DNA from: Acanthococcus lagerstroemiae
Lineage: Eukaryota > Arthropoda > Insecta > Hemiptera > Eriococcidae
DNA: 64,000 nucleotides
NCBI GenBank assembly: GCA_031841125.1
Contig: CM063106.1
Location: 35,336,001 to 35,400,000, forward strand
Direction: 5' to 3'
A program made the position numbers and the translations under genes. Shown here one piece after another: positions 1-13,489 of this stretch. Positions within the stretch are counted from its first letter, which is position 1. Each line of letters begins with the position of its first letter. The notes beneath the pieces were generated by a model that was not told where the DNA came from, ran no database searches, and saw only the letters and a list, made by a program, of their open reading frames with translations.

Positions 1-199
1 GTTAGTGCAAGCCTTGCTATGGTGGTTGGATGACAGACAAATAAAGCATCGCTTCATTTGCAGTAAACGTTGTTTCTGGGCTTGATATGTCGGAAATTTA
101 ACACAGTCAGTAGATGTGTGTTTGCTAGAGCAAAACAAACAACCCTATTGACCATTTTCACATTTAAATTCCGCAAGATTCCGCAGCGTCTCAAAATTT

Positions 200-625
200 C
201 TGCAAAATGAGACACTTTTTTCCCGCTACTGAAACGGAAAATAATTTCCGCAACTTCAGTCGCGAAGAAACTGAATCCGTTTCCGCAATCCTGTACGGTA
301 TTCCTACCACGCAACGTTCAGCTGCGGAATTCTATTCCTTTACTGACGCAGAAAAAATCATATTTCCGCATTATTCCGCTTCGAAAAAAATCTATTTCCG
401 CATAGTTCTGCTTCGAACAAAAACTATTTTCCGCAGCGTTCCACTACGTTTCATCAATTATATTCTGCCACATAATTATTTCTCTGGAGCGTCTCGGAGC
501 GGACTATATTGGAAGCAGAACTGCGCAGAAAATTTTATTCAGCAGCGTTCAGGAGCGACTATTATTTCACTGCTGTACAAAGCAGAATATTCTTCAATGC
601 ATACTACGCCGACTTTCATTAATTT
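200..625. repeat. degenerate TTCCGCA-rich repeat tract
   Basis: The tract is built from many short, diverged copies of TTCCGCA and its complement-like partner GCGGAA/GCAGAA, spaced every 15-40 bases. The same vocabulary returns at 3.94-4.43 kb. A long open frame runs through it, but its content only reflects the repeated word, so I do not call a gene. It may be the end of a dispersed element whose other copy lies at 3.9-4.4 kb. Confidence 0.45.
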
Positions 626-913
626 CTGATGCTAGTATGAAAGAAAACAATTTTTATTTGAAAATAAACGAACAATTTATGCAAGTTTTTCAGATAAATT
701 TCGCGTCGCATTCGCGTGCTGGGTGGCTGCATTTCTGGAATCTGAAAATTAAATTTTCAGCATGAGAGCAGATTATTGAAAAGTGAAATGTATACAGAAT
801 GAGTGGCAAGAAGTGACCTTTGTAGAAAAAAAGTGACTAAATGGACGCCCTGCTAACCCCATATAATACGGCCAAGACGTCAGGAAAAAATATTAGCGTC
901 TGTTGAAACAAAA

Positions 914-1457
914 TAGGTCTGTTTGGGCAGCATACAGAAACTACCAAAATTGACAAAATGGACAGAAAGTGCGTTTGGGCAACTTTTCTGCACTTTCTGT
1001 AACTGCAGAGAGAATGTTCAAGCACCAACTTTCTGGAGTTTCTGTAACTTTTTTGTGAACAGTTGGAACGGGAAAAAACTTTGGTTATTCCTTATAAAAA
1101 ATTTGCTAACAATTAAATAATTTCATAAGAGAACGTTGAAGGTGATTTGCAATTGTTCAATTTTATTTTATGTGGAGATTTATCAATGAAATCCTTATAA
1201 AAAATTTGATAACAATTAAATAATTTCAAGAGAGAACGTTGAAGGTGATTTGCAATTGTTCAATTTTATTTTATGTGGAGATTTATCCATGAAAATAAAC
1301 GTTGATCGGAAATTTCAACAGAAAGTGCAGAAAAAGTGTTTGAGCATACGCTAAAACGATTACACAACAGCACTACAGAAACGAACAGAGACTTTTGTAC
1401 AGAACTTACAGAAAAAATCATCAAGATTAATTTCTGTATGCTGCCTGAACAGACCTA
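914..1457. mobile_element. 544-bp MITE with 27-bp TIRs and TA duplication
   Basis: The ends are inverted repeats. The left arm is 914-940 and the right arm 1431-1457, identical at 25 of 27 positions, beginning TAGGTCTGTT and ending with the matching AACAGACCTA. The arms start and end with TA, as expected of a TA target duplication in a Tc1/mariner-type insertion. Subterminal copies of an AGAAAGTGC/GCACTTTCT word extend the symmetry inward. No transposase frame is present, so this is a non-autonomous element. It contains a 103-bp internal tandem duplication. The superfamily is inferred from the TA flank only. Confidence 0.8.
1090..1295. repeat. two-copy 103-bp tandem duplication inside MITE
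   Basis: Copy one starts at 1090 and copy two at 1193. They differ by a few substitutions and a short indel. The unit begins CCTTATAAAAAATTTG and ends TGTGGAGATTTATC. It lies between the inverted arms of the surrounding MITE, so it arose within that element. Confidence 0.85.
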
Positions 1458-3939
1458 ATAATCACCATATCGATTCCCTCTATGAAAATGTACACGCAGC
1501 CAAAGAAATACTCTGAACCAGGAACTTTAAGATCAGATTGATTTTCACAATGTCGAATTTGGAATTCACCCTTTCTAACGCTACTGTACGGGAAATTTCA
1601 CATGAAGGGAAAAACACCCGCCCACTGACTTCAGAAACCGCAATGAGTTCAACGAAATCCTATCAACAACAAACTATTCGTGCTACCAATGATAAATACT
1701 AGATAGAGGTTTGTTCATTCAGCCACCAACTTCATTTGTATCAGTTTCACATTATTTGATTCGCGACGTTAGAGTTCTGATATTAAACAATCTTGAGAAA
1801 CAGCTATTTCACAAAATTTCTTCACAACGCTCACCTGGATAACTGATAGCAATCGTCCATGAACTAGTCAATTGTACCATGTACCACATTTCAGAACTTG
1901 AGACTGGCTTCAGTTTTTTTGTTAATCAAAACCAATGCCGAAATGAGAATCTAATTTGAATTTGACAAAACGGTACGCTGCATCTTGCAGTAGCGACATC
2001 TCATTTCTGAATACCGTTGAATACGTTCATACGTTCAGAATGAACATATTCAACGGTACTGTACATTGATTAAATGCGGATACGTTAAGGAAATTTGTTG
2101 CGTGACATTCGTTAGTGCACGCTCGTCATACGAGTGCAATTTTGCCAAAATAGTCGTCAAGCAGAAAGTTTTCCTGCACCATGCTCGAGCCTTTGAACGT
2201 GCATATTGAAACATGAATACTGTACTTACGAGTGAACTGACGACTTGGATCGCTGAATAGTGGACAATGGGCACGTTGGAACTGCGATTACATTCGTCAT
2301 AAATCTGTGTTCATGCAAATACACAAATGTCAGTGCAATATGAAACCGATGTCAGATAGTACTACCAGCTACCGGTAATGTAAATACTTACCAAGTTCAT
2401 CAAATAAATTGATCACTTGTTCCTCTCTTCATTAGCGAATAACCGATATTAGGAAACGACCTTGTGAAAAAATCTTCCCATGAACGACAGTAATTGCAAC
2501 AATTTTAACGGTTCAATTTCATAAGTTTGAACAAGATCGGAAATTGCACGAAACTTTCGTTTATCATTATTTCGAAATTCGAATAACGGCCAGCGGGACA
2601 GCGGCCGACACATCACACGACGACTCGGCGACGCTAAGTGACCGGCAGCTACGCAGCCTGCAGTATTGGAAAATAGTAAAGAAAGAAAGGCATATAACGT
2701 CCCTATGTTAAGGGCCTTTCTCTAAGTTCAAAAAAATTTCTGTTCGATCTGGTCACACCGGGTTTGACATACACTTTCAATTCCGACATTAATTTTTGTC
2801 AACATTTTTGATTTTCATAATGTCTTATTGTATCGGTCTTGGATGACTTTTTCCGTTCAGTTATCAAATATTTGATAATTTGACGACACCTCACTGCCAT
2901 AAGTAAAATAAAGTGAATTGCGAACGGTCGTTTGACAGTTATTTCGTTCCAATTTATACGCATTCAAATTATCGAATGGGTTACGGGTGCTCGAGTTAGT
3001 GAAAATAGGTATTTATACTCAGGTTTTCAAATTTTTAATGTCCGCTCTCGACAACAGGGTGCCTCGGACAAATATATCTACTTTTAGGGACGGACTAGGG
3101 GGAAGAGGACACAGATGGAAAATTACATGAAATGCTAGGAAAATTTTTGCTATACTGTTACCTACTATTTTTTCTGTCTGTCATCAACTTATGGGGCTGC
3201 GGAATTCTCCCCCCTATAACTGCATTATTCATACGGGGACTACATAGGGAAACCAAATCATCGCGCACTGCGCTACAATTACATTTGTACATGAAAGGTG
3301 AAACTGGTGAAACGTGGTCTGTCAAAAAATCGATTTTCCGTTATTTTTGTGGTTTCGGGTAGTTTAATATAATATCTCCTCTTTCGCAACTTCAAGGCAA
3401 CCACAATGAAACTGTTCATCGGGATATTCGTCGTATTATTGGAAAGGCTCCGAAAATGCAGGGATGTACCGTTTTTCCTGGAGGCAACTTACGCGAATTA
3501 TACATGGTCAATCATTTCGAGCGCTGCGTCAATAATAAAGAACGTGTACACAGAACAACGTCATTATAATGATCAGAGACCATAAAAATGATCCGAGCGT
3601 CAATAAAAATTCAAAACGATTTGAATTTTTTGAGACACAAGAAAAAAATTTGTTCTACAGATATGTTTTCTTGGTGACAATGAGGATGGAAGGGAGGTTT
3701 AGGGAGGTTTAAAGGGAGGATTATTACTACAGATCCTTTATTGTTTATTATTGAATTTTGCGGTACCTTTAGCCTATATTAAGAAAAATTCTGTGCAGCA
3801 GATTGAATACACAGTCACAATGGAGCACTTCTGATATTGAAGTCCGCATCAGCCACTGCTTTGTATTTGCAGCTTCTAAACGATACTGGCCAAAAAATTC
3901 TGGATCAGCAGCAGTTATTAGGATCGCAGTAGAACGTGT
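1458..3939. other. no gene recognised
   Basis: AT-rich sequence with frequent stops in all frames. The open frames seen are short and have no recognisable motif or codon pattern. A short purine-rich stretch at about 3690-3722 repeats GGGAGGTTTA. I cannot assign any function here. Confidence 0.5.
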
Positions 3940-4430
3940 CGACTTTCATGTTTCGCACTAATCGTTACTGCCGCGGAATGTGGAATAGTCGCGGTAGAAC
4001 GCCTCAACTTTTATTCTGCGTCAGTCACTTCTGATGCGGAACAAATAAAGTCGCCGCAGAACATTTTATTCTGCGTCAGCCACTATTGATGCGGAACAGA
4101 TAAAGTCGCGGCAGAACAGAAATTCCACAATGTCCGCTACTGAGGCACGTTCATTATTCGCAGCTGAACGCCTCAATATTTAAATTACGCATCAGTTGCG
4201 GCTTTATTTTAAGCTGCTGAATGCAGCGTAATAGTAAATTCCGCGCCCGCCGCGGGTTAGATAATCGCAGCGTAACGCAACGTAATGGGCAGGAATTCTG
4301 GAGACGCTGCAGGTACTGCAGCGGAAAAATCAGAAAAATCGCTACGTTCTGCTCCCGAATTCGGCATCTGCCTCGAATTTTTTGCGGAAATTTGAAATTT
4401 CTGCAACCGAGTAAGCGAAATTTCAGTAGA
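3940..4430. repeat. GCGGAAC/GCAGAAC repeat tract with 55-bp tandem unit
   Basis: This is a second block of the GCGGAA-type vocabulary seen at 0.2-0.6 kb. It includes a clear tandem pair with a 55-bp period (4011 and 4066), each unit beginning TTATTCTGCGTCAG and containing GATGCGGAACA and GCAGAACA. It abuts the 3' side of the BEL/Pao gag remnant, whose open frame runs on into the repeat and loses meaning there. Confidence 0.6.
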
Positions 4431-4442
4431 TTTGGTCAATAG

Positions 4443-5465
4443 GGAAGTACTAGAGTTGGTTGAGGCAAATGGTTTTGTAGAGTGGTTGATCAGGGTAATA
4501 ACCTTTACTGGAGGTTCATCAGACACAAATGCATCATTCTTTTTGACGCTAAAAGCACGCATTTCCATAACTTTGTTGATATAGACGGATGTCTCAATTG
4601 CTCCTAAGAGCTGATCAAGGTCGAAATTAAGCTTGGGATGAACTGAGGAAAGGCGAATAAATGCGTCACAAACGCATCGTTTTGATATTTTCCTTAAGAT
4701 CCAACCCTGTGTCAACTCAGTGTAATAGTTTCCAGTAGATCTTAGCCCCAGGATTATCATTTTGATCTTGTCCAGATTGGCCCAGTTAAGATCAGAAGTG
4801 ACATCTGCCTCCAGCATTGAGGCTAAATCGGGCAATGAGGCGAAGTCTGCAAAGTAGCATTGCGCTAACTTTATATTATTGCCAAAATGCTCACATAAAG
4901 CACCAAGAGCCTTTCAGTAGTTTTCACCAGTAGCTTGGTAGCCATGCAAAAATTCTTTAGCTTCACCTCGCACAGAGGCTAGTAGATGGATGATTCGGTG
5001 AACACTAGATAACGTTGGGTTTTTGTCTACAGCCGTCTCAAAATGTTCCCACCATTGGCGGAACTCACATACTTCACCAGAGAATGTGGGCGGGTTACAT
5101 TTACAGAACTTGTATAAGTCGTTTACATTTGTTGAACTTTCAGAGGAAACAATTGGAAGAGTCGTTAAATCAAATTTCAGTGCATTAGCAGCATCAAAAT
5201 AATGAACAGCTGCTTCATGGACAACTAAATTGTCAGAACAGAGAACTGCTTGACGCGGATTGTTGTCTGAAATACCATTCAACACAACGTCGATTTCATC
5301 AGTCAAGATGTCTGTAGAAAGCTTAAGCAAGCTCCGAGGTTTTTGGTGAACTATTCCCTCAAGCATTAGGACACGGGTCTGTAGTAACTTGATCCTTTTA
5401 GAGAGATCATCATATAGCATAACAGTAGAGGTTGATGTAGTTGAACCAGCCAGCTGGAACAGCAA
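4443..5465 (-). pseudogene. BEL/Pao-type gag remnant (DUF1759-like)
   Basis: A minus-strand frame resembles the gag capsid region of BEL/Pao LTR retrotransposons, which packages element RNA into particles. An N-terminal heptad-like stretch is followed by the usual proline/phenylalanine/serine/glycine segment, then a tryptophan-rich stretch, a serine-valine-histidine segment and a RGEAK-type helix near 4950-5000. The frame is interrupted by one in-frame TGA at about 4914-4916 and continues in the same frame to about 4443. There it runs into unrelated repeat sequence. No protease, reverse transcriptase, integrase or clear LTR was found next to it, so it is an isolated, dead fragment. Confidence 0.75.
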
Positions 5466-8157
5466 TAAACAAGGTTACAACAAGTTCACCAGAACTTTTA
5501 GTAAATAGAACGTTTTACCATACTTGGAGCATGTGGATGGACAACTCTACTAACTACTGGTATGGAGGATCCTCACTTTTTATATAACAATACCTAACCC
5601 CTTACCAAAGGGGAGACATTCTCCTACACACCAACATAATTGTGCAAACCTAGATTTCACTACGGCATGGGTCTCAGACTTGTCCTTGTGCATAGAATGA
5701 ATGAGGGGTAGTATTTTATGTCTGTAACCTCTAAACCCAGTTTGAACCTTCCTGGGTAGGTCAGTCCCCATGGGGGCACCTGACGTCGCCCAGCCTCATA
5801 CGTGCTGTATTGGCAAATCCTACAGATTTAAATTTTTCCTACAAGGGCCATAGAGGGACGCACTCTTTCGCTCTGACATAAGCCTCTTCCCTTGCAACTT
5901 AATGTGTAAAGGCATTGGACATATGACAGATGGCCTTACAGTATTGAACTCGCCTTCCTTCCTCCAATTGAGGAAACCTACCTATGACAATATAAACTTC
6001 TAGTCCAAGAGCAGACATAGTAAGCCTGTTCCAGTTTAGTTGGAACGCACTGGAGTGGCTAATTTCTCCAACCGCAGGGTCTACACACACACCCCCAGTC
6101 AGCTGTTGCAGGAGCCTCAATCAGTCGAAGATCAAATCATTGGCGTCCCATACTACCTCCCGAGTCAAACAACTGAAATACAGCTCCCACAGACCGTTAC
6201 AGTATGGTTAAAGCACTTCAAGTCTCATTTAGAGCATATGCATGAGAGACAAGTAGTAGACAAGACAAGTCAAAGCTACACCCTATACAACAACTTGCCC
6301 ATCGGCTGAGGGTTCGCAACTACGAGTAGAAAGAGTAATGGTAAGGCAAGTCCACTTATCTCACGATTTTGCACAGGCTCAGTGTGTAGGAACGAATCGG
6401 AGGCTTCAGGACAGGTTACCTGAAGCAAAAAATGCTACAAGCATAAAACAAATGTCCACATCTCCTAAGGTAAGTAGATTCACAAGAATTCTAAGATTAT
6501 AATAAGTCTCAGCTCAAGAAATCTATAGAATTCCAATTAGCGTCTCGAATGGATTGGTCGTAACTCATTGTGATCAATAACAAGTCCACCTTTCCGAAAA
6601 TGCTCATACCCTAAGTTGAACATGCATGTTCACGGGAAATTTTTTTTTCTAATCTCGGCAACGAGTAGAATTCACGACCAGAATACTGGAAATAAGACAA
6701 ACGAGGCCTAAAGGCCAGTACGAGCACGTTGACGCTGCCTCTAGCAAAGGAAAAAGGCTTGTAGATCCTCTTATAGAACGACTTTCTAGCGGACATCCTC
6801 TTTTTAAAATTGAACGCAAACTTATATTACTAAATAATTATCAAATGGAAGTCGATTTCCCTAATGGTCGCAATAATTATAGTTAATTTCAAAGTATTAT
6901 GTCAGCGTGCCAATAAACGAGAGGGCAGAACCACGCTCTGCTACCATGTGAAATGATTTGTAGAAGCCGAGTAACAATCATAACTAATATTTCATAATTA
7001 CCAAATTAAGACAGGTATGATTAAATTATTTCACCTTAATTAAAGTTGTAATTAATCAGGGGTAGATTAATTATTAAATAGTTGAAATTAATCAGGATAA
7101 GATTAATTATGAAAGCTGGACTTGCAGTGGAAGCTTGAATTCCCACCTGCATGGTGCAGGGAGAAAAGTAGTCACGAGCACAACTGACGCACACACACTA
7201 TAGAAATAACGAAGTTGGTAGAAACAACAAATTAATTTATTCTTTACAAAATTAAATTAGAAGGTTCTGAATGATCTTCCGGTGTCCTCTTCTTCGGGCG
7301 ACTTATTCTGCAGGTTTACTTAACGGCACAAGTAGAAACAAGATACCATCAGTCATAAGATGTCAAGACAATTTTATAACGCCTGGGATCAATGTGAGAG
7401 CACGGCTAACACCATTGACACCAAGCAAGAAACGAGTACCACCGGGGTACAAATAATACGACCACCCTGTACACTTGGATTGACATGCCAGCGCAAGCTA
7501 ACATTCTCAAGTACAAGGGGGGGGGGGGTGGAGACGAGTACCTTCAAGGTACATTAATGCGACTACCAACTGCTCTGATAGAAATTCTAAGTGAGCGAGG
7601 ATCGTTGAATTACTGTAGAATTTGTAGGGTTTTTACCGAGTGCACCACCACCGGGTGGTAACATAAGGCATGTAGTAGACACCAAGAGAGGAAACGTAAA
7701 TTCCTGTCGAATTCAATTTACCGAGTGCACCACCACCGGATAGTGACACAAGGCTTGTAGAACACACAAAACGAACGACGACCATAGGAAAATGCGACTT
7801 CTCAAACAAAACGTAAATAATATAACCGGTAGTAAACCGAGCACAATAACATGCAGCCCGAGCACAATAACAGAATGCGAGGTCTCGGTGGCTCACCACC
7901 GATCCCAAATTCGAGAACTGAACTTCCCCCACTGGGTCCCGTCTTGTACGTACATGGTCACACGTGGACCAATGAGGGGGCCGAAACCCACTAAAGGGGC
8001 GAGCCGCACACTCAAATGCGTCAAAATTATCGTCACAGGCGGGGGCTATCCTAACAGGTAGGGGCGAGCCGAGTTTGAGCAGAGCGTTGAAAGGTTAATT
8101 AATCACAGTTGATTAATGACAATTAATTAATACAGTTGAATCCTATTAGAGTTGTAT
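5466..8157. other. unassigned sequence, possibly BEL element flank
   Basis: Only short frames without recognisable motifs are present. Direct AT-rich words (TTAATCAGG...GATTAATTAT) repeat at about 7052-7110, and TTAATTAAT words recur at 8095-8130. A G-run occurs at about 7518-7528. I looked for LTR ends upstream of the gag remnant and could not establish any. Confidence 0.4.
7634..7765. repeat. two-copy direct repeat, 85-bp spacing
   Basis: The segment beginning TACCGAGTGCACCACCACCG at 7634 recurs at 7719 with a few changes, and each copy continues into an AAGGC(A/T)TGTAG word. It is a local duplication. The minus-strand frame across it is not convincing as protein. Confidence 0.6.
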
Positions 8158-8160
8158 TAA

Positions 8161-8219
<59 letters not shown>

Positions 8220-8242
8220 TATTATTATTACTATTATTATTA
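8158..8242. repeat. (ATT)n microsatellite
   Basis: About 28 ATT units with three interruptions (ACT). In one frame this reads as a tyrosine homopolymer, which is an artefact of the repeat. Confidence 0.97.
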
Positions 8243-11200
8243 CCATAAATTTCGACTATGTCGAGTCGAAAATGATGAATTTTCGACACTCGGGACACCT
8301 TTGAATCGATACATCATAAGCAGCCAAATTTCAGATGACTGCCAAATTGTGGGCCTAAGGTGTCTTCAGAGTGAAGTTACATGAAAATGGTAAAAAAAAA
8401 AAAAACCGTATTTGATCCAAGGTACCTGTGAACTGATGTATCATGAGCAGTATAGTTAGCAGTCTATTTCATGATACCTCAACTGTAGCCTCGGGGAGGG
8501 AGAGGGACTTGACCCGTGAAAAAAAAATTCAGCCATTTTCCCGTGTTTAGTATTTTATTTCGGATCGATTGAGCCCAAAACTTTTGTCTACCTAAATTCT
8601 CATTCTGGCCCACTGTGTGCCGTTCTGTTTCCGTTTGCATAGACTTCACGAGCTCATCATGGCGTTAATAATTCTTTGATGAAGAAAATGGTAGTACCTA
8701 TTTTTATAGAAACTTTTATGATGAACATTTTTGGTCGTGCCATAAATTAGCATACAAAGTGGGTGGCATTAGTGCCACCTGGTGGCGAAGCAACCCCACG
8801 CAGTAAAGTACGATTGTGCCTTTGCTATACGTTCTATAATCTCCCTCCTTTCCCAGTGAATTTGTTCACATCGATGCGAACCTAATACTTTTTCCCAGTT
8901 TACCCCCTTCTTATTTTAGCCTATGTAGGTATGCCACTGATGAAATTATTAGTGCCACCCAGTAAAAATCTTTCAAAATATGCTCTGTTTTTTGTCCAAT
9001 TAAAGTTCTTGCATCAAGCACGAAGATATTAGTACTACATATAATGCGGCAAGGGTCACGTTTTTCACAGTCAAGAGGTTTGGCACTGTCGGAGGAGTAG
9101 TGACTGTGAGTAGGTGAGTATGTACATATGCACCAACAATCATCATAATATTACTATGAATTTCCATCACTATTGACCAGAAAATCAAGCTAATTTGCCT
9201 GTACTAAATGGGTCAAAAAGGAATTTTGGTCTGAAAAACTATACTGAAATTGTCAATATTGGTTTCTTACCAACGGACTATGAGTACTGCTTACTTCATT
9301 TTCCCAGTTTATGCCTGTGGCACTTTATTCCTGGTAAATGGAGATTATAATGATAGGAATGCACAACACTTCCTAATGTGTACAGCTAAAGTAGCCGGCA
9401 CACATACACTTATTTAAAGATAACCCGACAGAATTGTCGGTGTGACTTTTCTCGGAAATGTGATTAATGAGCCGGTGAATAGATCACCGGACACAATACC
9501 TAACTAATGCGAGTACAATGATTGTATGAAATAGGGATACTTCATCGTAGGTGTGTAAAGATTATTGACTGATAGAGTTTTAACGCCCAATGGAACTACG
9601 GTGCAAGTTCAGCCGATCTCCCCGCCATTGCTCAGTATTTTCGACGGATTATTGTCATTTTTAGAAGTATTACGATGTCGCTCCTTTAGACTTTCGAGTC
9701 TTCTCAATAGAATGAGTCACATGCCGAGAATGAACGCGATTCTCAGAAGTGGCCGTAACGCATTCATCCGACAATGAATATCGATGTAATTTTAACCAGC
9801 TATGTGATCGAAATCGGGATTCCGTTCTTCAAACATTTTCACGCGTCATAATTATACGAATAAATTTAGAGTTCTGGTCCTCTCGAGCGGCTAAAACAGA
9901 GGTGATTAGCATGGCCAAGGTAATCGGAAATTCTTCGACGGCGTTAACGCAAACAGTATACTGTGTGCCCATTTGCGTCGTTAAATGTTTGCTTAGCCCA
10001 GTTGCCCTGGTATGAAAAGGATTCCGGAATTCAACAGTAAATCAAATGACAAAGTGACCCAGTTATTCCGAAACATACTCTAGTCTGACTCACTGGTGCT
10101 CTGACGGTTTCAAACTTGATTTTGTAAAATTCGAGAGTTTTTCAACTTCTACACGTGACGCGAAAAGGTATACCGAAACCATGATTGCACAAGAGGGAGA
10201 AAACCCCGACAAGGTAAAAACCAGGTTTGTTGGAGCTTTTGCTACTAAAGTTCCCCAACTTTCTTCGGGACCAAGACCGTCGGGGAAATATCATAAAATC
10301 ACCTAAACTGATGGAGAGCACGTTTCTGATTTGCTTTTGGTGTTTGACTCAAAATTCGAAAACAAATGGGGTCCTTCGATCTTGAGTGGGACCTTTTATT
10401 TTATCAATTTTTATTACAATTAGCAAGCAAGTTCTAGGAAGTAAGACGATGCCCGAAATACGAATGCAACCTATTTTGGCCATAAAGTCAAAGTGTCACA
10501 GCTCATCTTTAAACGACCCTGGGTCGTTAACTTGTCGCGTAAATTATTGTACATTACGAGGACAGCGTGTCTAGAAACAGATCTCATAACTCTGCCTTCC
10601 TGTATGTTGTGAGACTGCACGTCTTCAGCATTCATCAAAAATCAGCCCCAACTAGTGGCTAAAAAATCGCTCCGTATCGCAAAAAATAATTTTTCTTCAG
10701 TTAATCAATTATTAATTTTCTTGTTTAAAAGCTGGGGTGCTCAACATTTTTTAAGCTTACTTTTCATGAATTTGCCCTCAGTAACGAAAACTTCAAAAAC
10801 TATGAAAAATTAATTTTTACCATCGAGAGCTACCTGTTTTTAAATTATTCAAAAGGCGATAATTAGGATGAATAATTTCATGTGTTTATAACTTTAAAAT
10901 ATGCATTTATCTCACCAAAGTATACATGATCGCTAAAGTAAATTTTGGTTACAGATATGCAAAGCAAAAAAGACCCCTCCCCCCCTAAAAAATGAATAAA
11001 TAAATACCTTAGAAGGGAAAAAAATGCAAGAACAAACAGAGTTTTCCACGCATCATTTAAATATTTGGTCACTGAAGTATTTTTCTTTCGCTTTTGCTCT
11101 CTGAAGGTTGTCTTTCATTTTGATCTCTAAAACTGCATACCCTTCGTTTTTTGCTTTTCAACGGAAAATTTCGTTTTTCAAGTTCACAAAAAGTGGATAG

Positions 11201-13243
11201 TCAAGACTTTATTATAACTCCTTGTTGCTATCAGAAATGCTGTTACAACTCTTCGAGACTCATGTACATATGTCCAGAGAGTCGGAAGAATTTGAAAAAT
11301 GTTTGAGAACGTATTGAAAGTGATTTAGCGTATTTTGAATAAATCTTGAAGAGTTCAGAAGAATGGTTAAGTATCGAGGCTTGAAAAGTCTAAAACACGC
11401 TTGAAAGTCTTACAGAAATTTTTGCCTTGAATACGTCTAGAGATAGCCACAAGGGTCTTAAATAACTTTGATAAAGCATTACGAAATCTTGAATATTGAA
11501 CTTGTCTGGATGCGTCTTCATGAATTTTGAACAAATCTAGAAGAACCTAAGAAGTCTTAATGAAGCCAGGAATAGTCTTGAGCAAATCAGAAAGGGACCT
11601 TTAGTTACTTGGAAATGCCTTGAAGTTTCTCCAATACGTTTGCAGGCGAGGGTCTTGAACAAGCTCAGAAAAACCGACAAGAATCTCAAAGAGGTTCAAA
11701 CCTAACTGGGTTTTAAACAGTGTTACATAATGTTAAAAAATAAATAAAAAAGAAGAAAAAAGAACTCAAGGAGTCTGACCGGAATTTCGATAAATTTCAA
11801 AATTTCAAACAAGATAGCATGACAGCCGAAAGCGCAACGAACAACAAGAACAAAAAAGTGAATTGGCACACTCTAGAAATAGAAATTTGGATGAGGTTTA
11901 GATTTTTAGTCAAGCTTTGGCGAGTTTTACTTACAATATGAAATTTCCCCAAACTTTCAAATTCTTGGCAAAAACAATACATAATGTCAGCATCTTTATC
12001 CTCAATTAAGTTATTTAGTTATTTGACCAATTTGTCTATAATCATTCCATAAAATTCGACAACTCAGAATGTAGAGTTCTCTAGGAAGTTTTGCTCCTGT
12101 GTGCCACGTGAAGGCACAACCCGCAAAATTCCTGGAATTTCGGGTCCCCTTAAATTCTCGGACTTTTAAGACTTCTGAGACTACACCAATTCTAAGGCCT
12201 TTAAAATAGAGGAAACTCCGGGACTTACAAATTGTAAAAATTTCGGGTCCTTACAATTGCACAAAAGATGTTGGATTCTGTAGAAATGTAGAAGTTTCTG
12301 GATGTGGAGCCAAAGACAAACATTTGAATGTCCGTTAACTTCCACATTTTTAAAAATTAGATGGGCTTCCATCAGGCAGGCGCTCTAGGAGGACAGAATT
12401 ATGATTGCCACAAAAGTTTCAGCCATTTTGAATCATGTTAATCTATATGCTGAAAATCATTAAGAATTTCGCTAGTATCACGAAATTGCTGAATCAATAT
12501 TATTTTTTTAAGCGGAGTCGAATCTTTAGTATCATTATTCGACAGAGGATGAAATTCTGAACATTTTGAAAGGAATAAAACGTGTCTAGTATGACAATAT
12601 TACATTTGAGAAGAGTCTTTGAAATTTGAATCAAGTCTAGCCAAAATTGAAGATAAATTTTAATCCCTTAGTATCATCGAGGAAACAATGTACTTAGATC
12701 TGTTTTCACACAGATTTTGAATATGACTTTGAAATACCGATTCAAACCTTTTGTTCGTCTAAAAAATGGCACTTTCAAGGCGAAATTTTCACCTTAGATT
12801 TGAAACTAGCATCAAAAGTATGCCTGGAACGGGAAAATTTACTTATAAATACGGCAAAGTGGCCGAACGTAAGAAAGCAGTTTCAAAGTTTAATTTGTTG
12901 CGATACTTCATGGACTCTTCACAAACCCCGATTTTTATCCTATCACTATTTCTCTTGTTCAAATTGTTCAAAATTTCATTCCTTATCGAGCCACAATTCG
13001 ACAGTTGGTGTACGTACTAACTAAACTGTTTCGTAATTTATGCAAAACCCTCAGGTTAGTCTCATAAAAATTTTGAATAATTTGTGGGCTGAAAATTTTG
13101 GGCAGAAGATCAGGAAGCAGCCCATCTAATTTTCGAAAATGTGAAGAAGATAACCACCCTACTGCTGAACTTCACCCACATATTCAGAAACTTCGACACT
13201 TTTATAGACTCCAACATTCGTTGGAAAGACCCCGAAAATTTTA
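8243..13243. other. five kilobases without recognisable genes
   Basis: No coding motif, RNA gene or element end could be supported. At about 11.3-11.7 kb the word TCTTGAA and close variants recur many times, giving a degenerate repetitive texture. The rest looks like non-functional intergenic or intronic DNA. Confidence 0.5.
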
Positions 13244-13483
13244 CCCCGCCTGACAATTGCCGACAGAAATCCGACAGTGTCAGAACTGCCAATTCTGACA
13301 TTAAAAACGACACAAATGACAATTGCTTTAGCCAATCAGAACGCTGCGATGCAATTTCTGACACAAAAATGGTTCTAAACCGACAAAATACTGGCAAAGT
13401 AGGCGGGGCATGCTTCCTTTGTCAGAAATTTGACGGTCCGACAGTGTCATTATTGTCGGCCGACAGAAATTTTGTCAGACGGG
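13244..13483. mobile_element. short foldback element with CTGACA/CCGACAG words
   Basis: The ends share CCCG(C/T)CTGACAA in inverted orientation. Inside, CCGACAG, GACAGTGTC and TGTCGG recur on both strands, so the segment can fold extensively. The left flank has TA and the right flank is less clear, so the target duplication is not established. It is most likely a non-autonomous DNA element. Confidence 0.5.
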
Positions 13484-13489
13484 ACGATT

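Noticed and set aside
207..629. 140-codon open frame at the left end
   Set aside because: It runs through TTCCGCA-type repeats, has no motif, and its composition mirrors the repeat.
3132..3362. 76-codon frame with a hydrophobic start
   Set aside because: The start looks signal-like, but there is no supporting splice site, motif or downstream continuity.
8136..8384. Polytyrosine protein
   Set aside because: Translation of the (ATT)n microsatellite.
11300..11700. Satellite made of TCTTGAA words
   Set aside because: The word recurs, but with no stable period. Reported only as texture.
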